This document shows positions 9,306-18,526 of a stretch of DNA of 64,000 nucleotides, piece after piece. The first letter of the stretch is position 1, and each line of letters begins with the position of its first letter. The stretch spans positions 1 through 64,000 of the forward strand of contig JAGAKS010000006.1 in NCBI GenBank assembly GCA_017625465.1, given 5' to 3'. Origin of the DNA: Clostridia bacterium. GTDB taxonomy: Bacteria > Bacillota > Clostridia > TANB77 > CAG-508. Under the pieces are notes generated by a model. The model was not told where the DNA came from, made no database searches, and worked only from the letters and a program-made list of their open reading frames with translations. The translations under genes and the position numbers were made by a program.

Positions 9306-9593
9306 ATGACTGAAAATGAAATTAATTCAAAAACACCATATCAAGATTTAACAATTGCTGGTAATATTTATCAAGCTGGAAATGCAAAAGAATTTAAAAC
9401 TGGCGATTGGAGAAGCGTCACACCAGTTTACTATTCAGAAAAATGTAAACAATGTGGTCTTTGTTGGCCTGTATGCCCAGATGATGCAATCCCAGTTAAA
9501 GATGGTGAAAGAAAAGATTTTAATTATGATGCTTGTAAAGGATGTGGCGTATGTGCTAAAGTATGTCCTTTTAAAGCAATAGAAATGAAATAG
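9306..9593 (+). CDS. porD: Pyruvate:ferredoxin oxidoreductase, delta (ferredoxin-like) subunit
   Basis: A 95-residue subunit carrying two [4Fe-4S] clusters that pass electrons from the catalytic core to ferredoxin. The two cluster motifs are CKQCGLCWPVCP and CKGCGVCAKVCP, each CxxCxxCxxxCP. The start is the ATG at 9306 with AAAGGA upstream; an in-frame extension to 9282 overlaps porC and lacks a ribosome binding site. The N-terminal DWRSVTPVY segment is typical of PorD. Confidence 0.92.
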   Translation: MTENEINSKTPYQDLTIAGNIYQAGNAKEFKTGDWRSVTPVYYSEKCKQCGLCWPVCPDDAIPVKDGERKDFNYDACKGCGVCAKVCPFKAIEMK

Positions 9594-9609
9594 AAAGGAA
9601 CTAAAATAT

Positions 9610-10797
9610 ATGAGTATAAGAGAACGTTTAAGTGGTAATGAAGCTGCTGCAATAGCTATGAAACAAATTAATCCAGACGTTGTTGCCGCCTTCCCTATCA
9701 CTCCTTCAACAGAAATACCTCAATACTTTTCTACATTTGTAAGTAATGGTACTGTTGATACTGAATTTGTTGCAGTTGAAAGCGAACATAGTGCTATGAG
9801 TGCTTGTATTGGTGCAGAATCTGCAGGTGGAAGAGCTATGACTGCTACTTCTGCAAATGGATTATCTTTAATGTGGGAAATGATATATATAGCTTCAAGT
9901 TTAAGACTTCCTATTGTTATGTCTTTAGTAAACAGAGCTGTTTCTGGTCCACTTAATATTCATTGTGACCATTCTGATGCAATGGGTGTTCGTGATAGTG
10001 GATGGATTCAACTTTTTTCAGAAACCAATCAAGAAGCTTATGATAACTTAATTATGGCTCACCAAATAGCTGAACATAAAGATGTTCTTTTACCATTAAT
10101 GGTTTGCCAAGATGGTTTTATAACTTCACACTCTATTGAAAATATTGAACTAATTGAAGATGATAAAGTTAAAGAATTTGTAGGAAAATATAAACCTGAA
10201 CATTATTTATTAAATGACAAAGAACCAATAGCTGTTGGACCTTTAGATTTACAAGCTTATCTTTTTGAACACAAAAAGCAACAAGCAGATGCCATGAGAA
10301 ATGCCAAAAAAGTTATTTTAGAAGTAGCTGAAAAGTTTGAAAAAATGACAGGTAGAAAATATGGTTTCTTTGAAGAATATAAACTTGAAGATGCTGATAT
10401 TGCTATTGTTTGTATGAACTCAACAGCAGGAACTGCAAAAGCTACTTGCGATAAATTACGCGAGCAAGGCATTAAGGCTGGTGTTTTAAAAGTTAGAGTA
10501 TTTAGACCATTCCCTGCTGAAGAAATTGCAAAAGCACTTTCAAAATTAAAAGCTATTGCAGTTCTAGATAAAGCTGATTCTTTAAATGGTGCTGGTGGTG
10601 CTTTATTTGAAGATGTAACTTCTGCAATGTTTATAAGTAAAGTTCAAATTCCAACAATAAATTATGTTTATGGAATTGGTGGTAGAGATACTACTGTACA
10701 AGATTTAGAAAAAGTATATAATGATTTAACTCAAATCGTTAAAACTGGAGATATTCAAAATCCGTATAGATATTTAGGTGTAAGGGGGGAAAACTAA
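9610..10797 (+). CDS. porA: Pyruvate:ferredoxin oxidoreductase, alpha subunit
   Basis: A 395-residue subunit that forms the thiamine-diphosphate active site with the beta subunit. The N-terminal GNEAAAIAMKQINPD and AAFPITPSTEIPQY segments, ATSANGLSLMWEM near residue 78, and RPFPAEEI near residue 300 are characteristic of POR alpha chains. The stop codon overlaps the start of porB (ATGG at 10797), indicating translational coupling. Confidence 0.93.
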   Translation: MSIRERLSGNEAAAIAMKQINPDVVAAFPITPSTEIPQYFSTFVSNGTVDTEFVAVESEHSAMSACIGAESAGGRAMTATSANGLSLMWEMIYIASSLRLPIVMSLVNRAVSGPLNIHCDHSDAMGVRDSGWIQLFSETNQEAYDNLIMAHQIAEHKDVLLPLMVCQDGFITSHSIENIELIEDDKVKEFVGKYKPEHYLLNDKEPIAVGPLDLQAYLFEHKKQQADAMRNAKKVILEVAEKFEKMTGRKYGFFEEYKLEDADIAIVCMNSTAGTAKATCDKLREQGIKAGVLKVRVFRPFPAEEIAKALSKLKAIAVLDKADSLNGAGGALFEDVTSAMFISKVQIPTINYVYGIGGRDTTVQDLEKVYNDLTQIVKTGDIQNPYRYLGVRGEN

Positions 10798-11759
10798 TGG
10801 CATATAATTTAAAAGATATAATCGAAAATCGTCCATCAAGACTTACATCTGGACATAGAATGTGCGCAGGTTGTGGTGCTCCACCAGTTACTAGAATGAT
10901 TCTTAGAGCTGTAAAACCTGAAGACCATGTTGTTGTAGCAAATGCTACTGGTTGTATGGAAGTTTCTACTTTCATTTATCCATATACAGCTTGGACAGAT
11001 TCTTTTATACATTCTGCTTTTGAAAATGCAGCAGCAACACTTTCTGGTTCAGAAGCTGCTTATAAAGCTATGAAAGCCACTGGAAAATTAGATGAAAACA
11101 AAGTTACTAAATTTATCGCTTTTGGTGGTGATGGTGGAACTTATGATATAGGTATTCAAAGTTTATCTGGTGCTATGGAGCGTGGACATGATATGCTTTA
11201 TGTATGTTATGATAACGGTGCATATATGAATACAGGTATTCAACGTTCTTCTGCTACACCTCACTTTGCTGATACAACAACTTCACCAGCTGGAACAAAA
11301 ATTCCTGGAAAAATGCAACCTCGTAAAGATTTAGCCAAAATTATGGCTGCTCATCATTTACCTTATGTTGCACAAACAGCTGCTTATTTGAATTTTAAAG
11401 ATTTGTATGAAAAAGCTGAAAAAGCTATATATACTGAAGGACCTACTTTCTTAAATGTTTTAGCTCCATGTCCAAGAGGCTGGGGTTATAACACAGAAGA
11501 TTTAATGATTATTAATAAATTAGCAATAGAAACTTGCTACTGGCCTTTATATGAAGTAGTTGATGGTGTTTATAAGATTTCTTATAAACCAGCTAAAAAA
11601 CTTCCAATTGAAGAATTTTTAAAACCGCAAAAAAGATTTAAACATTTATTTAAACCAGGTAATGAATGGATGATTGAAGAATTCCAAAAAGAAGTTGATA
11701 AGAGATGGCAAGAGCTTTTAGATTTAGAAGAAATTACAAATAAAGTAAAAGAAAATTAA
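10797..11759 (+). CDS. porB: Pyruvate:ferredoxin oxidoreductase, beta subunit
   Basis: A 320-residue thiamine-diphosphate-binding subunit. GHRMCAGCGAPPVTRM near residue 20 supplies two of the four cysteines for a [4Fe-4S] cluster, GGDGGTYDIG near residue 110 is the ThDP/magnesium motif, and VCYDNGAYMNTGIQRSSATP follows as in PorB. LAPCPRGWG contributes a further cluster cysteine. It completes the porCDAB operon and is followed by a strong terminator. Confidence 0.94.
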   Translation: MAYNLKDIIENRPSRLTSGHRMCAGCGAPPVTRMILRAVKPEDHVVVANATGCMEVSTFIYPYTAWTDSFIHSAFENAAATLSGSEAAYKAMKATGKLDENKVTKFIAFGGDGGTYDIGIQSLSGAMERGHDMLYVCYDNGAYMNTGIQRSSATPHFADTTTSPAGTKIPGKMQPRKDLAKIMAAHHLPYVAQTAAYLNFKDLYEKAEKAIYTEGPTFLNVLAPCPRGWGYNTEDLMIINKLAIETCYWPLYEVVDGVYKISYKPAKKLPIEEFLKPQKRFKHLFKPGNEWMIEEFQKEVDKRWQELLDLEEITNKVKEN

Positions 11760-11768
11760 AACAAAAAT

Positions 11769-11806
11769 GAGATTTAAGTTATAACAATAACTTAAATCTC
11801 ATTTTT
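11769..11806. terminator. Bidirectional terminator between porB and the ferredoxin gene
   Basis: Long inverted repeat GAGATTTAAGTTA / TAACTTAAATCTC with a seven-base loop, flanked by A and T tracts on both sides. It suits termination of both convergent transcripts. Confidence 0.9.
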
Positions 11807-11824
11807 TCATTACATTAAATTTTA

Positions 11825-11998
11825 TTAGTCATTTGATTCTGGTGCTTCAACTGGACAAACTCCAGCGCATGTTCCACAACTGATGCAAACTTCTTCATCT
11901 ATAACGTATCTATCTTCTCCTCTTGCAATACATCCCATTGGACAAGCTCCTGCACATGCTCCACAACTAATACATTTTTCAGAAATTTTATATGCCAT
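11825..11998 (-). CDS. 2[4Fe-4S] ferredoxin
   Basis: A 57-residue clostridial-type ferredoxin. It has two cluster motifs, CISCGACAGACP and CISCGTCAGVCP, in the usual pseudo-twofold arrangement, preceded by MAYKISEK. AAGGAGG lies about seven bases upstream of the ATG at 11998. Ferredoxins of this size carry low-potential electrons and are the natural acceptor for the adjacent, convergent pyruvate oxidoreductase, so the two probably work together. Confidence 0.93.
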   Translation of the reverse strand: MAYKISEKCISCGACAGACPMGCIARGEDRYVIDEEVCISCGTCAGVCPVEAPESND

Positions 11999-12067
11999 TT
12001 CAAAATTCCTCCTTAACTATTTGTATTATTATATTAAATTATTATTCTTTTTTCAATACTTTTTAAT

Positions 12068-13354
12068 TTATTTGCATAATCTTTTTGCAATTTTTTTTAC
12101 TTTACGCATTGCTTCTTTTTCATCTAAATTTGTCATTTTTCTGTTTTGCATAACTATTTTTCCATCAATCATAACCTTTGCAACATCTGCACCATTTGCT
12201 GAATACACAATATTAGCACACACATCATTTTCAGGGCATAAATGAATTTTATCTGTTTTTATAAAAATAATATCCGCTTTTTTTCCTACTTCGATTGTGC
12301 CAATTTCTTTATCTAATCCTAATACCTTTGCACCTTCAATAGTTGCCATTTTCAAAATATCATAAGCTGTAATTGAAGTTGGTTCCATTGTATTTACTTT
12401 TTGCAAATATGCTGCCGTTTTCATTTCTTCAAACATATCAAGTGTTGTTGTACTTCCTATACCATCTGTTCCAAGCCCTACATTAATTCCATTTTTTCTA
12501 AGATTAACAACATCACAAATACCAGAAGATAATTTGCAATTACTAATTGGATTATGTGCTATACCACCTTGTAAATGATGATTTTTTAAAATTTCTAAAT
12601 CTCTTTCAGAAATATATACTCCATTTGCAAGTATAACTGGAACATCAAAAACACCTAAATCAGCTAAATACTCTGTACTAGATTTATCATATCTTTCCTT
12701 TACAAAAGTATCTTCTTCAACAGTTTCTGCTAAATGTATATGTATTCCTGTTCCAAGCTCTTTAGCTATATCAACACATAATTCAATAGTTTCTGGACTA
12801 CAAGAATCTGGAGAATTTGGAGCTACATATATTTTTATTCTACTTCCTTCTACATTGTATTTTTTAGCGAACGCTTTGGTTTTTTCTAATTTTCCATTTA
12901 TAGCTTCATCAGTAATTGTCCATCCAATTACTGCTCTTATTCCAGTAGCTTCAATAGCTTCTATGCTTTTTTCCATTCCAAAATACATATCATTACAAGT
13001 AGTTGTACCAGATTTTATCATCTCTAAAAATGATAGATATGAATTCCAGTATATGTCCTCTGGAACTAATTTATCTTCTACTGGAAAAATAGCATTTTCT
13101 AGCCAATCCATAAGCTTTTGATCTGCTTTATAGCCTCTAAAAATACTCATAGCAGCATGCGTATGAGTATTTACTAAACCTGGCATTATAAGCATATTTT
13201 TAGCATTTATCTTTTCACAGTCTTCTTCTATTTTTATATCTTTATCTATTTTTTCTATTATATTGTCATTAATTAATATATCATTTTTTTGAATATTGGG
13301 TGTATCTCCTACCATGTCCAATACGTAAGCATTTGTTATAAGTGTTTTCATCAA
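12068..13354 (-). CDS. mtaD: S-adenosylhomocysteine/5'-methylthioadenosine deaminase-type amidohydrolase
   Basis: A 428-residue metal-dependent amidohydrolase of the MtaD/SsnA/TrzA group, which hydrolytically deaminates adenosine-type substrates in purine and methionine salvage. Metal ligands are seen in NTHTHAAMSIFRG (near residue 60), GIHIHLAET (near 210), GIAHNPISNCKL and GLGTDGIGS (near 300). DWLENAIFPVEDKL near residue 82 is typical of MtaD. It may start at either of two adjacent ATG codons. The exact substrate cannot be fixed by sequence. Confidence 0.87.
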   Translation of the reverse strand: MMKTLITNAYVLDMVGDTPNIQKNDILINDNIIEKIDKDIKIEEDCEKINAKNMLIMPGLVNTHTHAAMSIFRGYKADQKLMDWLENAIFPVEDKLVPEDIYWNSYLSFLEMIKSGTTTCNDMYFGMEKSIEAIEATGIRAVIGWTITDEAINGKLEKTKAFAKKYNVEGSRIKIYVAPNSPDSCSPETIELCVDIAKELGTGIHIHLAETVEEDTFVKERYDKSSTEYLADLGVFDVPVILANGVYISERDLEILKNHHLQGGIAHNPISNCKLSSGICDVVNLRKNGINVGLGTDGIGSTTTLDMFEEMKTAAYLQKVNTMEPTSITAYDILKMATIEGAKVLGLDKEIGTIEVGKKADIIFIKTDKIHLCPENDVCANIVYSANGADVAKVMIDGKIVMQNRKMTNLDEKEAMRKVKKIAKRLCK

Positions 13355-13387
13355 TATTTATTCCCCATCTTTTGTGTTTAATTAGTA

Positions 13388-14311
13388 CTAAATCTGATTG
13401 TTAGCATTATTTTTTTCATCAACTTTTTCAAGTCTTTCTAAGTTTTCTAATTCTTTTAAATCTTCTTCATTTTCAACTTCTAATTTTTCATCTTCTACTG
13501 CATCTTTAATAACTACTACATCATTTACAGAATGCTTTTTATAGTAGGTTTCATCACCATCTTTATATTTTACTCTTAAAACTTCTTTTAAAGTTTCAAC
13601 TGCAGAAACTTCTCCTGTACCTTCTTCTGTTTTCACAATAGCACCTATTTTAGGAAGTCTTTTAAGTTTTTCTTCATAAACATTTTGCTCATATTTTAGG
13701 CAACACATTAATCTTCCACAGTTTCCTGAAATTTTTGATGGATTTAAAGATATGTTTTGCTCTTTTGCCATTTTTATTGAAACAGCTTCAAAATTTCCTA
13801 AAAATGAACAACAGCAAAGTCTTCTACCACACATACCATTTCCATCAATCATTTTTACTTCATCTCTAACGCCTATTTGTCTAAGTTCTATTCTTGTTCT
13901 AAAAACAGCTGCTAAATCTTTAACTAACTCTCTAAAATCAATTCTTCCATCAGCAGTAAAGTAAAATAAAATTTTGCTTCCGTCATATTTATATTCAACA
14001 TCTACTAACTTCATTGGTAGATTATGTTTTTCTATTTTTTCTTGGCAAATTTTTAAAGCTTCTGGTTCTTTACTTTTAAATTCTGCCCTTGTTTCTTCGT
14101 CTTTTTCGGTAGTAATTCTAATAACTTTCTTTAGTGGTTCATTAACTTCATTGTCTTCAACTTCTTTTTTAGGAATAACTACTTCTCCATATTCCTCTCC
14201 CATTGAAGTATCAACAATAACATGCATTCCTCTTTCTAGCGGTAAGTTTTCTGGATCAAAATAATATATTTTTCCAGGACTTTTAAACCTGATGCCTGCA
14301 ACTATTTTCAT
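13388..14311 (-). CDS. ricT: PSP1-domain protein RicT (YaaT)
   Basis: A 307-residue protein with a PSP1 domain. Markers are the cysteine-rich GMCGRRLCCCSFLGNF (near residue 160) and GNCGRLMCCLKYEQ (near 200). In Bacillus the homologue belongs to the Ric (YlbF-YmcA-YaaT) complex, which binds iron-sulfur clusters and assists RNase Y mRNA processing, competence and sporulation. It overlaps the holB stop by four bases, the same holB-yaaT order as in Bacillus. The last 40 residues are a charged, glutamate-rich tail. Confidence 0.9.
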   Translation of the reverse strand: MKIVAGIRFKSPGKIYYFDPENLPLERGMHVIVDTSMGEEYGEVVIPKKEVEDNEVNEPLKKVIRITTEKDEETRAEFKSKEPEALKICQEKIEKHNLPMKLVDVEYKYDGSKILFYFTADGRIDFRELVKDLAAVFRTRIELRQIGVRDEVKMIDGNGMCGRRLCCCSFLGNFEAVSIKMAKEQNISLNPSKISGNCGRLMCCLKYEQNVYEEKLKRLPKIGAIVKTEEGTGEVSAVETLKEVLRVKYKDGDETYYKKHSVNDVVVIKDAVEDEKLEVENEEDLKELENLERLEKVDEKNNANNQI

Positions 14312-15198
14312 TTAACTTCCTCCCACATTTTAAAAACTAATCTATCCATGCTCATATCAAAATTTGCATTTGCTTTAAGTCTTGTAGAACACTCATTTAC
14401 ATGCTTTATACATTCTAAATATTCTCTTTTTTCTTTTGCTAAATTAAATAAACAAACTATTAAATAATCTAATATTTCATTTATATTATCTTTGTCGTAA
14501 ATTATTTTAGCATCTACCATTATATCTATGATATCTTTTTTTGACAAGTCTTTTAGAAAATTTTCTATAAGTAAATATTTGCCACTATTTTCTTTTAATT
14601 TAATGGCTTTTCCTATACTTCCACCAAAAGATTTTAATAAATTTTCTGTTAAATCTTCATAACCTAAAATTTCTTTTGCAAACTTACTTAAATTTTCATC
14701 TGAAATATTTTTAAATTTGATAGTCATGCATCTTGACTTTATAGTATTTAATAATAAATTTTCATTTGAAGAAATAAGTATAATTGTAACATATTCTGGT
14801 GGCTCTTCTAAAGTTTTTAATAAACAATTTTGAGCTTCTTTATTCATCTTGTCTGCATCATTTATAATATACACCTTTTTGTTGGAGATTATAGGTTTTT
14901 CAATAACTTTTTCAGTAATATTTCTAATCTCATCAACTTTTATTGTTGTACCTTCTTCATTTAATATATAAAAATCAGGGTGATTATTGCTAATAAAACA
15001 CGTACATGATTTACACGTACATGTTTCATCTTTAGTATTATCACATAATATATTTTTGGCAAATTCTTTTGCAATAGCTTTTTTTCCTATTCCATCTGTA
15101 CCTAAAAACAAATACGAATGAGAAAAATTATTATTCTTTGTACTATTTGCTAAATATTCTCTTATCTCATGATTTCCAATAATATTTTTAAAACTCAT
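14308..15198 (-). CDS. holB: DNA polymerase III delta-prime subunit
   Basis: Clamp-loader subunit of the replicative polymerase. The 296-residue AAA+ protein shows GTDGIGKKAIA (residues about 33-43), a zinc-binding cluster in the CDNTKDETCTCKSCTC region (52-67), VDEIRNI, KVYIINDADKMNKEAQNCLLKTLEEPP as Walker B and sensor region, and SRCMTIKF with the SRC arginine finger. It overlaps lepB upstream by 11 bases and ricT downstream by 4, so the three genes are translationally coupled. Confidence 0.92.
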   Translation of the reverse strand: MSFKNIIGNHEIREYLANSTKNNNFSHSYLFLGTDGIGKKAIAKEFAKNILCDNTKDETCTCKSCTCFISNNHPDFYILNEEGTTIKVDEIRNITEKVIEKPIISNKKVYIINDADKMNKEAQNCLLKTLEEPPEYVTIILISSNENLLLNTIKSRCMTIKFKNISDENLSKFAKEILGYEDLTENLLKSFGGSIGKAIKLKENSGKYLLIENFLKDLSKKDIIDIMVDAKIIYDKDNINEILDYLIVCLFNLAKEKREYLECIKHVNECSTRLKANANFDMSMDRLVFKMWEEVK

Positions 15199-15823
15199 CT
15201 ACTTTTCCCCATACATCCAATGGCCAAAATCTAAATATTACTATACCTTCTACTTTTTCTAGTGGAATACAACCAAATTCTCTACAATCCGTGCTTTTAG
15301 TTCTGTTATCTCCCATAGCAAATATGTAACCTTTTGGTACTACAAAATTATTAAATAGTTTTTCTTCTGTAACAACATCATCACCTAAATAATCTTCTTC
15401 TAAAATTTTACCGTTTATATATACTTTGTTGCCTTCTATTCTAACATGTTGTCCCTCTGTTGCAATTACTCTTTTTATAAAACTTTTTTTAGTTAACTCT
15501 AAACTATAATATACAAATCTGTTAAATAAACCTTCTGGCTCTTTGTCATATATAGCAACTGGGTTTGATTGATCTACTTCCCAAGATTGATATACCTTAC
15601 TTGGTCCTTCAAATGTAATTATATCGCCTACTTCAGGAGCTTTTTTGGTTATTCTATGAGTTCTGTTAAGAATCAATCTTTGACCATCTTTTAAAGTTGG
15701 ATACATTGACCTTTGTTTTACAATAGTAGGTGTTCCTATAAAATATCTAAAAAGTAAAGCCAAAACTAAAGCTATTACTATACAATATATCCATTCTAAA
15801 ATATTCTTTACGTTTTCGTTCAT
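15188..15823 (-). CDS. lepB: Type I signal peptidase
   Basis: A 211-residue membrane peptidase that removes signal peptides from exported proteins. It has one N-terminal transmembrane helix (about 9-26), the catalytic serine in QRSMYPTLKDGQ (near residue 40), the catalytic lysine in SFIKRVIATEGQ (near 117), and the family box GDNRTKSTDCREFG (near 170). It overlaps holB. Confidence 0.93.
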   Translation of the reverse strand: MNENVKNILEWIYCIVIALVLALLFRYFIGTPTIVKQRSMYPTLKDGQRLILNRTHRITKKAPEVGDIITFEGPSKVYQSWEVDQSNPVAIYDKEPEGLFNRFVYYSLELTKKSFIKRVIATEGQHVRIEGNKVYINGKILEEDYLGDDVVTEEKLFNNFVVPKGYIFAMGDNRTKSTDCREFGCIPLEKVEGIVIFRFWPLDVWGKVDEF

Positions 15824-15840
15824 TGCTAACCTTTCTAAAA

Positions 15841-16908
15841 TTATTTATCGTCTTTTTTACTTGTTTTCTTTGATTTGCTCTTAGCTAATCTTTCTTTTTG
15901 ATTTTCTTTTAAATTTTTTTCCATTTGAGCTAAGAAATTCATATCCATTCCACTATCGCCTAAGCTTATATCTTCTTGTGTTTCATTTTCTTCTGGCATA
16001 AATGAAATTTGCTCAATTTCTTTGGATATTGCTGGTTTTTTCTTTGTATATTTTTTATGTGCTTCTTTTAATTCTTTATCTTTATTGTCTACAACAAATC
16101 CTGAAAAATCATCTGCTTCTGCTGTCTCTTGTAGTTTCTTCAATTGATTCATAAAACTTTCAGCATCATCTTTATCTGGCTTAATTGGTCCTTCGCTTTC
16201 AATATCTTCTACTGTTGGTGTTTTAGGAGTAATATTATAATCTTCTTCATCTAATGCTTTTATTTTATCATCTATATCATATACTGGTTCTGTAAAATCT
16301 TCTGGTTCAGAATAATCACTTTGCATATTTCCTACTCTTTCAAGATCTCCTACCATATCTAACATTGCATTCAAATCATCCATTTTGTCTATTTCTTCAA
16401 GTTCACCATTTAATTTGTCTGTATCAAAAATCATTGTTGATGAAAAATCATCTACTTCTTGTGGTTTTTCTTCTGGAATTTCTTCTGGTTCATAAGTTTC
16501 TACTGCTGGTTCTTCTGTTTCAAAAGACAACTCATTATCTATATCATTATTAAAAGTAGATTCTACATCTTCACTACTTGAAAATAGACTTACATCTTCA
16601 TCTTCGTATTCGCTCTCTTCTACTAAATCTTCTGGTTCAATATTATCATCACTTTCATAAGCTTCTTCCGTATAGTCTGTATAATCCGTATTATCATCAG
16701 ATAAATCAGTAGGAAATTCATCATAACTTTCTTCTACTGGTTCCTCAACATATTCCTCTTTTACTTTTACTTTCTTTTTTGGAGCTTTTGATTTCTTAGG
16801 TGTTTTCATTTTAGGAGCTTTTTCAGCTGCTGTATCCATTTTATAACCTATAAATAAAACTCCTACAATTAATACAGCTCCAAGAATTAATATTCCAATA
16901 TTTCCCAT
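15841..16908 (-). CDS. Acidic single-pass membrane protein of unknown function
   Basis: A 355-residue protein with one N-terminal transmembrane helix (about 4-24), a short lysine/proline-rich patch (35-50), and a long acidic, low-complexity region rich in Glu, Asp, Ser and Thr that reaches to about residue 240. The C-terminal part is mixed and ends in a basic lysine-rich tail. I recognise no domain. The charge pattern (membrane anchor, acidic linker, basic tail) resembles the MinE tail and the large acidic protein at 52791-55784. It lies just upstream of lepB and downstream of walK. Confidence 0.7.
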   Translation of the reverse strand: MGNIGILILGAVLIVGVLFIGYKMDTAAEKAPKMKTPKKSKAPKKKVKVKEEYVEEPVEESYDEFPTDLSDDNTDYTDYTEEAYESDDNIEPEDLVEESEYEDEDVSLFSSSEDVESTFNNDIDNELSFETEEPAVETYEPEEIPEEKPQEVDDFSSTMIFDTDKLNGELEEIDKMDDLNAMLDMVGDLERVGNMQSDYSEPEDFTEPVYDIDDKIKALDEEDYNITPKTPTVEDIESEGPIKPDKDDAESFMNQLKKLQETAEADDFSGFVVDNKDKELKEAHKKYTKKKPAISKEIEQISFMPEENETQEDISLGDSGMDMNFLAQMEKNLKENQKERLAKSKSKKTSKKDDK

Positions 16909-16936
16909 ACTCTTTTTCCTTTCTTTCTCTTGTATA

Positions 16937-18391
16937 TTATACTTTTTTAGTTGGTATTCTTATAACAACTTCTGTGCCTTTTCCAAATTCGCTTTTGATA
17001 TCTATTCTACTATCATTTTTATCTAGTATTTCTTTTGCTATTGACAAACCTAAACCGGTTCCACCCATTTCTCTAGTTCTAGCTTTATCTACACGATAAA
17101 ATCTTTCAAAGATTTTATCTAAATCTTCTTTTTTTATTCCAATTCCATTATCTATAACTTTAATGTACGCATCATTATATACGCAACCAATATAAACCTT
17201 TATAGTTCCACCTTCATTTGTATATTTAATAGCATTCGTTAAAATATTTATTATAACTCTCTCTATACCACTTTTATCAGCATAAACCATTGGAACATCA
17301 GCAGTAACAAAACATTCTCCTGTTTGCTTTTTCTTATCCATTTCTAATTTTAAGCCTTCAAAGGTGTATTTTACAAGTTCACCTAAATCAAATTCTTTCT
17401 TTTCAATTTTCATCTTAGCTGTATCATATCTTGAAAGTGTAAGTAAATCTTTTACTAGATGAGACATACGATTTGCCTCAGAAAAAATTCTATTTAAGAA
17501 ATTAATTTGAAGTTCTTTATCAATATCGTTGTTATCTATAAGTGTTTCTGAATAACCTATTATTGTAGTGATTGGTGTTTGTAATTCATGTGATACATCT
17601 GCAACAAATTGTTTTCTCATACTATCAAGTTTTACATGTTCTGTTATATCTTGTATAACCACGATTACACCAGCCGGTCTATCATTTTCGTTTTTAAATG
17701 GAGCAAAAAATAAATTTATAGCTCTATCATCAACATTAACTTTTTTCTCTGAAGAAGTCCAATTTTCTAGATATATAATTTTTTCCATATTAATATCTAC
17801 ATTAAACTTTTCAAATATTTCTTCAAAAGTCATATTGTCATCAATATTTAAAAATGTTTTAGCTGCTGGATTTATATGAATAATTTTTCCATCAATATTA
17901 AAAGCAATGACACCATCTGTCATATGAAGAAGAATGGTTTCAATTTGATTTTTTTGTCTAGTTACTTCATTTAAATTTTCTTTTAACTCTGTATGCATCA
18001 AACTAAATGTATCAACTAAATCATCAATTTCATTATGTCTTTTCGTTTTTGCTGAACTAATTAATTTATTATCCGCTTGTTCTTCTTTTGTTATAAGCTC
18101 AGCACTTTTTACAAGTCTAGAAATTGGTTTTATAATAACTTTTGATATAAAAATTCCTAAAGCAAAAACCGCAAGAACAAATATTATCGAAAAGAAAATT
18201 ATTACATTTCTAGCATAATTCATTTGGTTTAATGTAAGTGTTTTTACATCTTCAATTGTCATCATTTCATTAGTTATTGCTGTATTTATACTATTTATTT
18301 CATAAATAAAAAACACGCCTAATGAAGTTATTATTAAGATGCCAAGAATCATAAAAATCATAACTATTTTTGTTTGTATGCTTCTTAACAT
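16937..18391 (-). CDS. walK: WalK/PhoR-type sensor histidine kinase
   Basis: A 484-residue membrane kinase with two transmembrane helices (about 9-30 and 62-84), a HAMP linker, a PAS domain (about 145-250), the HisKA dimerisation helix with the phospho-acceptor in SHELQTPITTIIGYSETL (near residue 271), and a HATPase with the N box NILTNAIKYT, DNGIGI and GGTGLGLSIAKEI. The single short extracytoplasmic loop and the PAS domain match WalK, the cell-wall homeostasis kinase. It is encoded after walR on the same strand. Confidence 0.85.
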   Translation of the reverse strand: MLRSIQTKIVMIFMILGILIITSLGVFFIYEINSINTAITNEMMTIEDVKTLTLNQMNYARNVIIFFSIIFVLAVFALGIFISKVIIKPISRLVKSAELITKEEQADNKLISSAKTKRHNEIDDLVDTFSLMHTELKENLNEVTRQKNQIETILLHMTDGVIAFNIDGKIIHINPAAKTFLNIDDNMTFEEIFEKFNVDINMEKIIYLENWTSSEKKVNVDDRAINLFFAPFKNENDRPAGVIVVIQDITEHVKLDSMRKQFVADVSHELQTPITTIIGYSETLIDNNDIDKELQINFLNRIFSEANRMSHLVKDLLTLSRYDTAKMKIEKKEFDLGELVKYTFEGLKLEMDKKKQTGECFVTADVPMVYADKSGIERVIINILTNAIKYTNEGGTIKVYIGCVYNDAYIKVIDNGIGIKKEDLDKIFERFYRVDKARTREMGGTGLGLSIAKEILDKNDSRIDIKSEFGKGTEVVIRIPTKKV

Positions 18392-18481
18392 GTTATTCTC
18401 CCAATATACATTTATGCGTTTTTATTATTATATACAATTATTAAAATTTATTCAAGTAATTTATCAATAAAAGTAAATAAA

Positions 18482-18516
18482 AAAACGAAGATTAACAATA
18501 TGTTTCTCTTCGTTTT
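18482..18516 (-). terminator. Weak terminator or attenuator between walR and walK
   Basis: AAAACGAAGA and TCTTCGTTTT arms with a loop and T tract, beyond the walR stop on the minus strand. walK lies further down on the same strand, so it probably lowers rather than abolishes read-through. Confidence 0.5.
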
Positions 18517-18526
18517 TCATATATTT

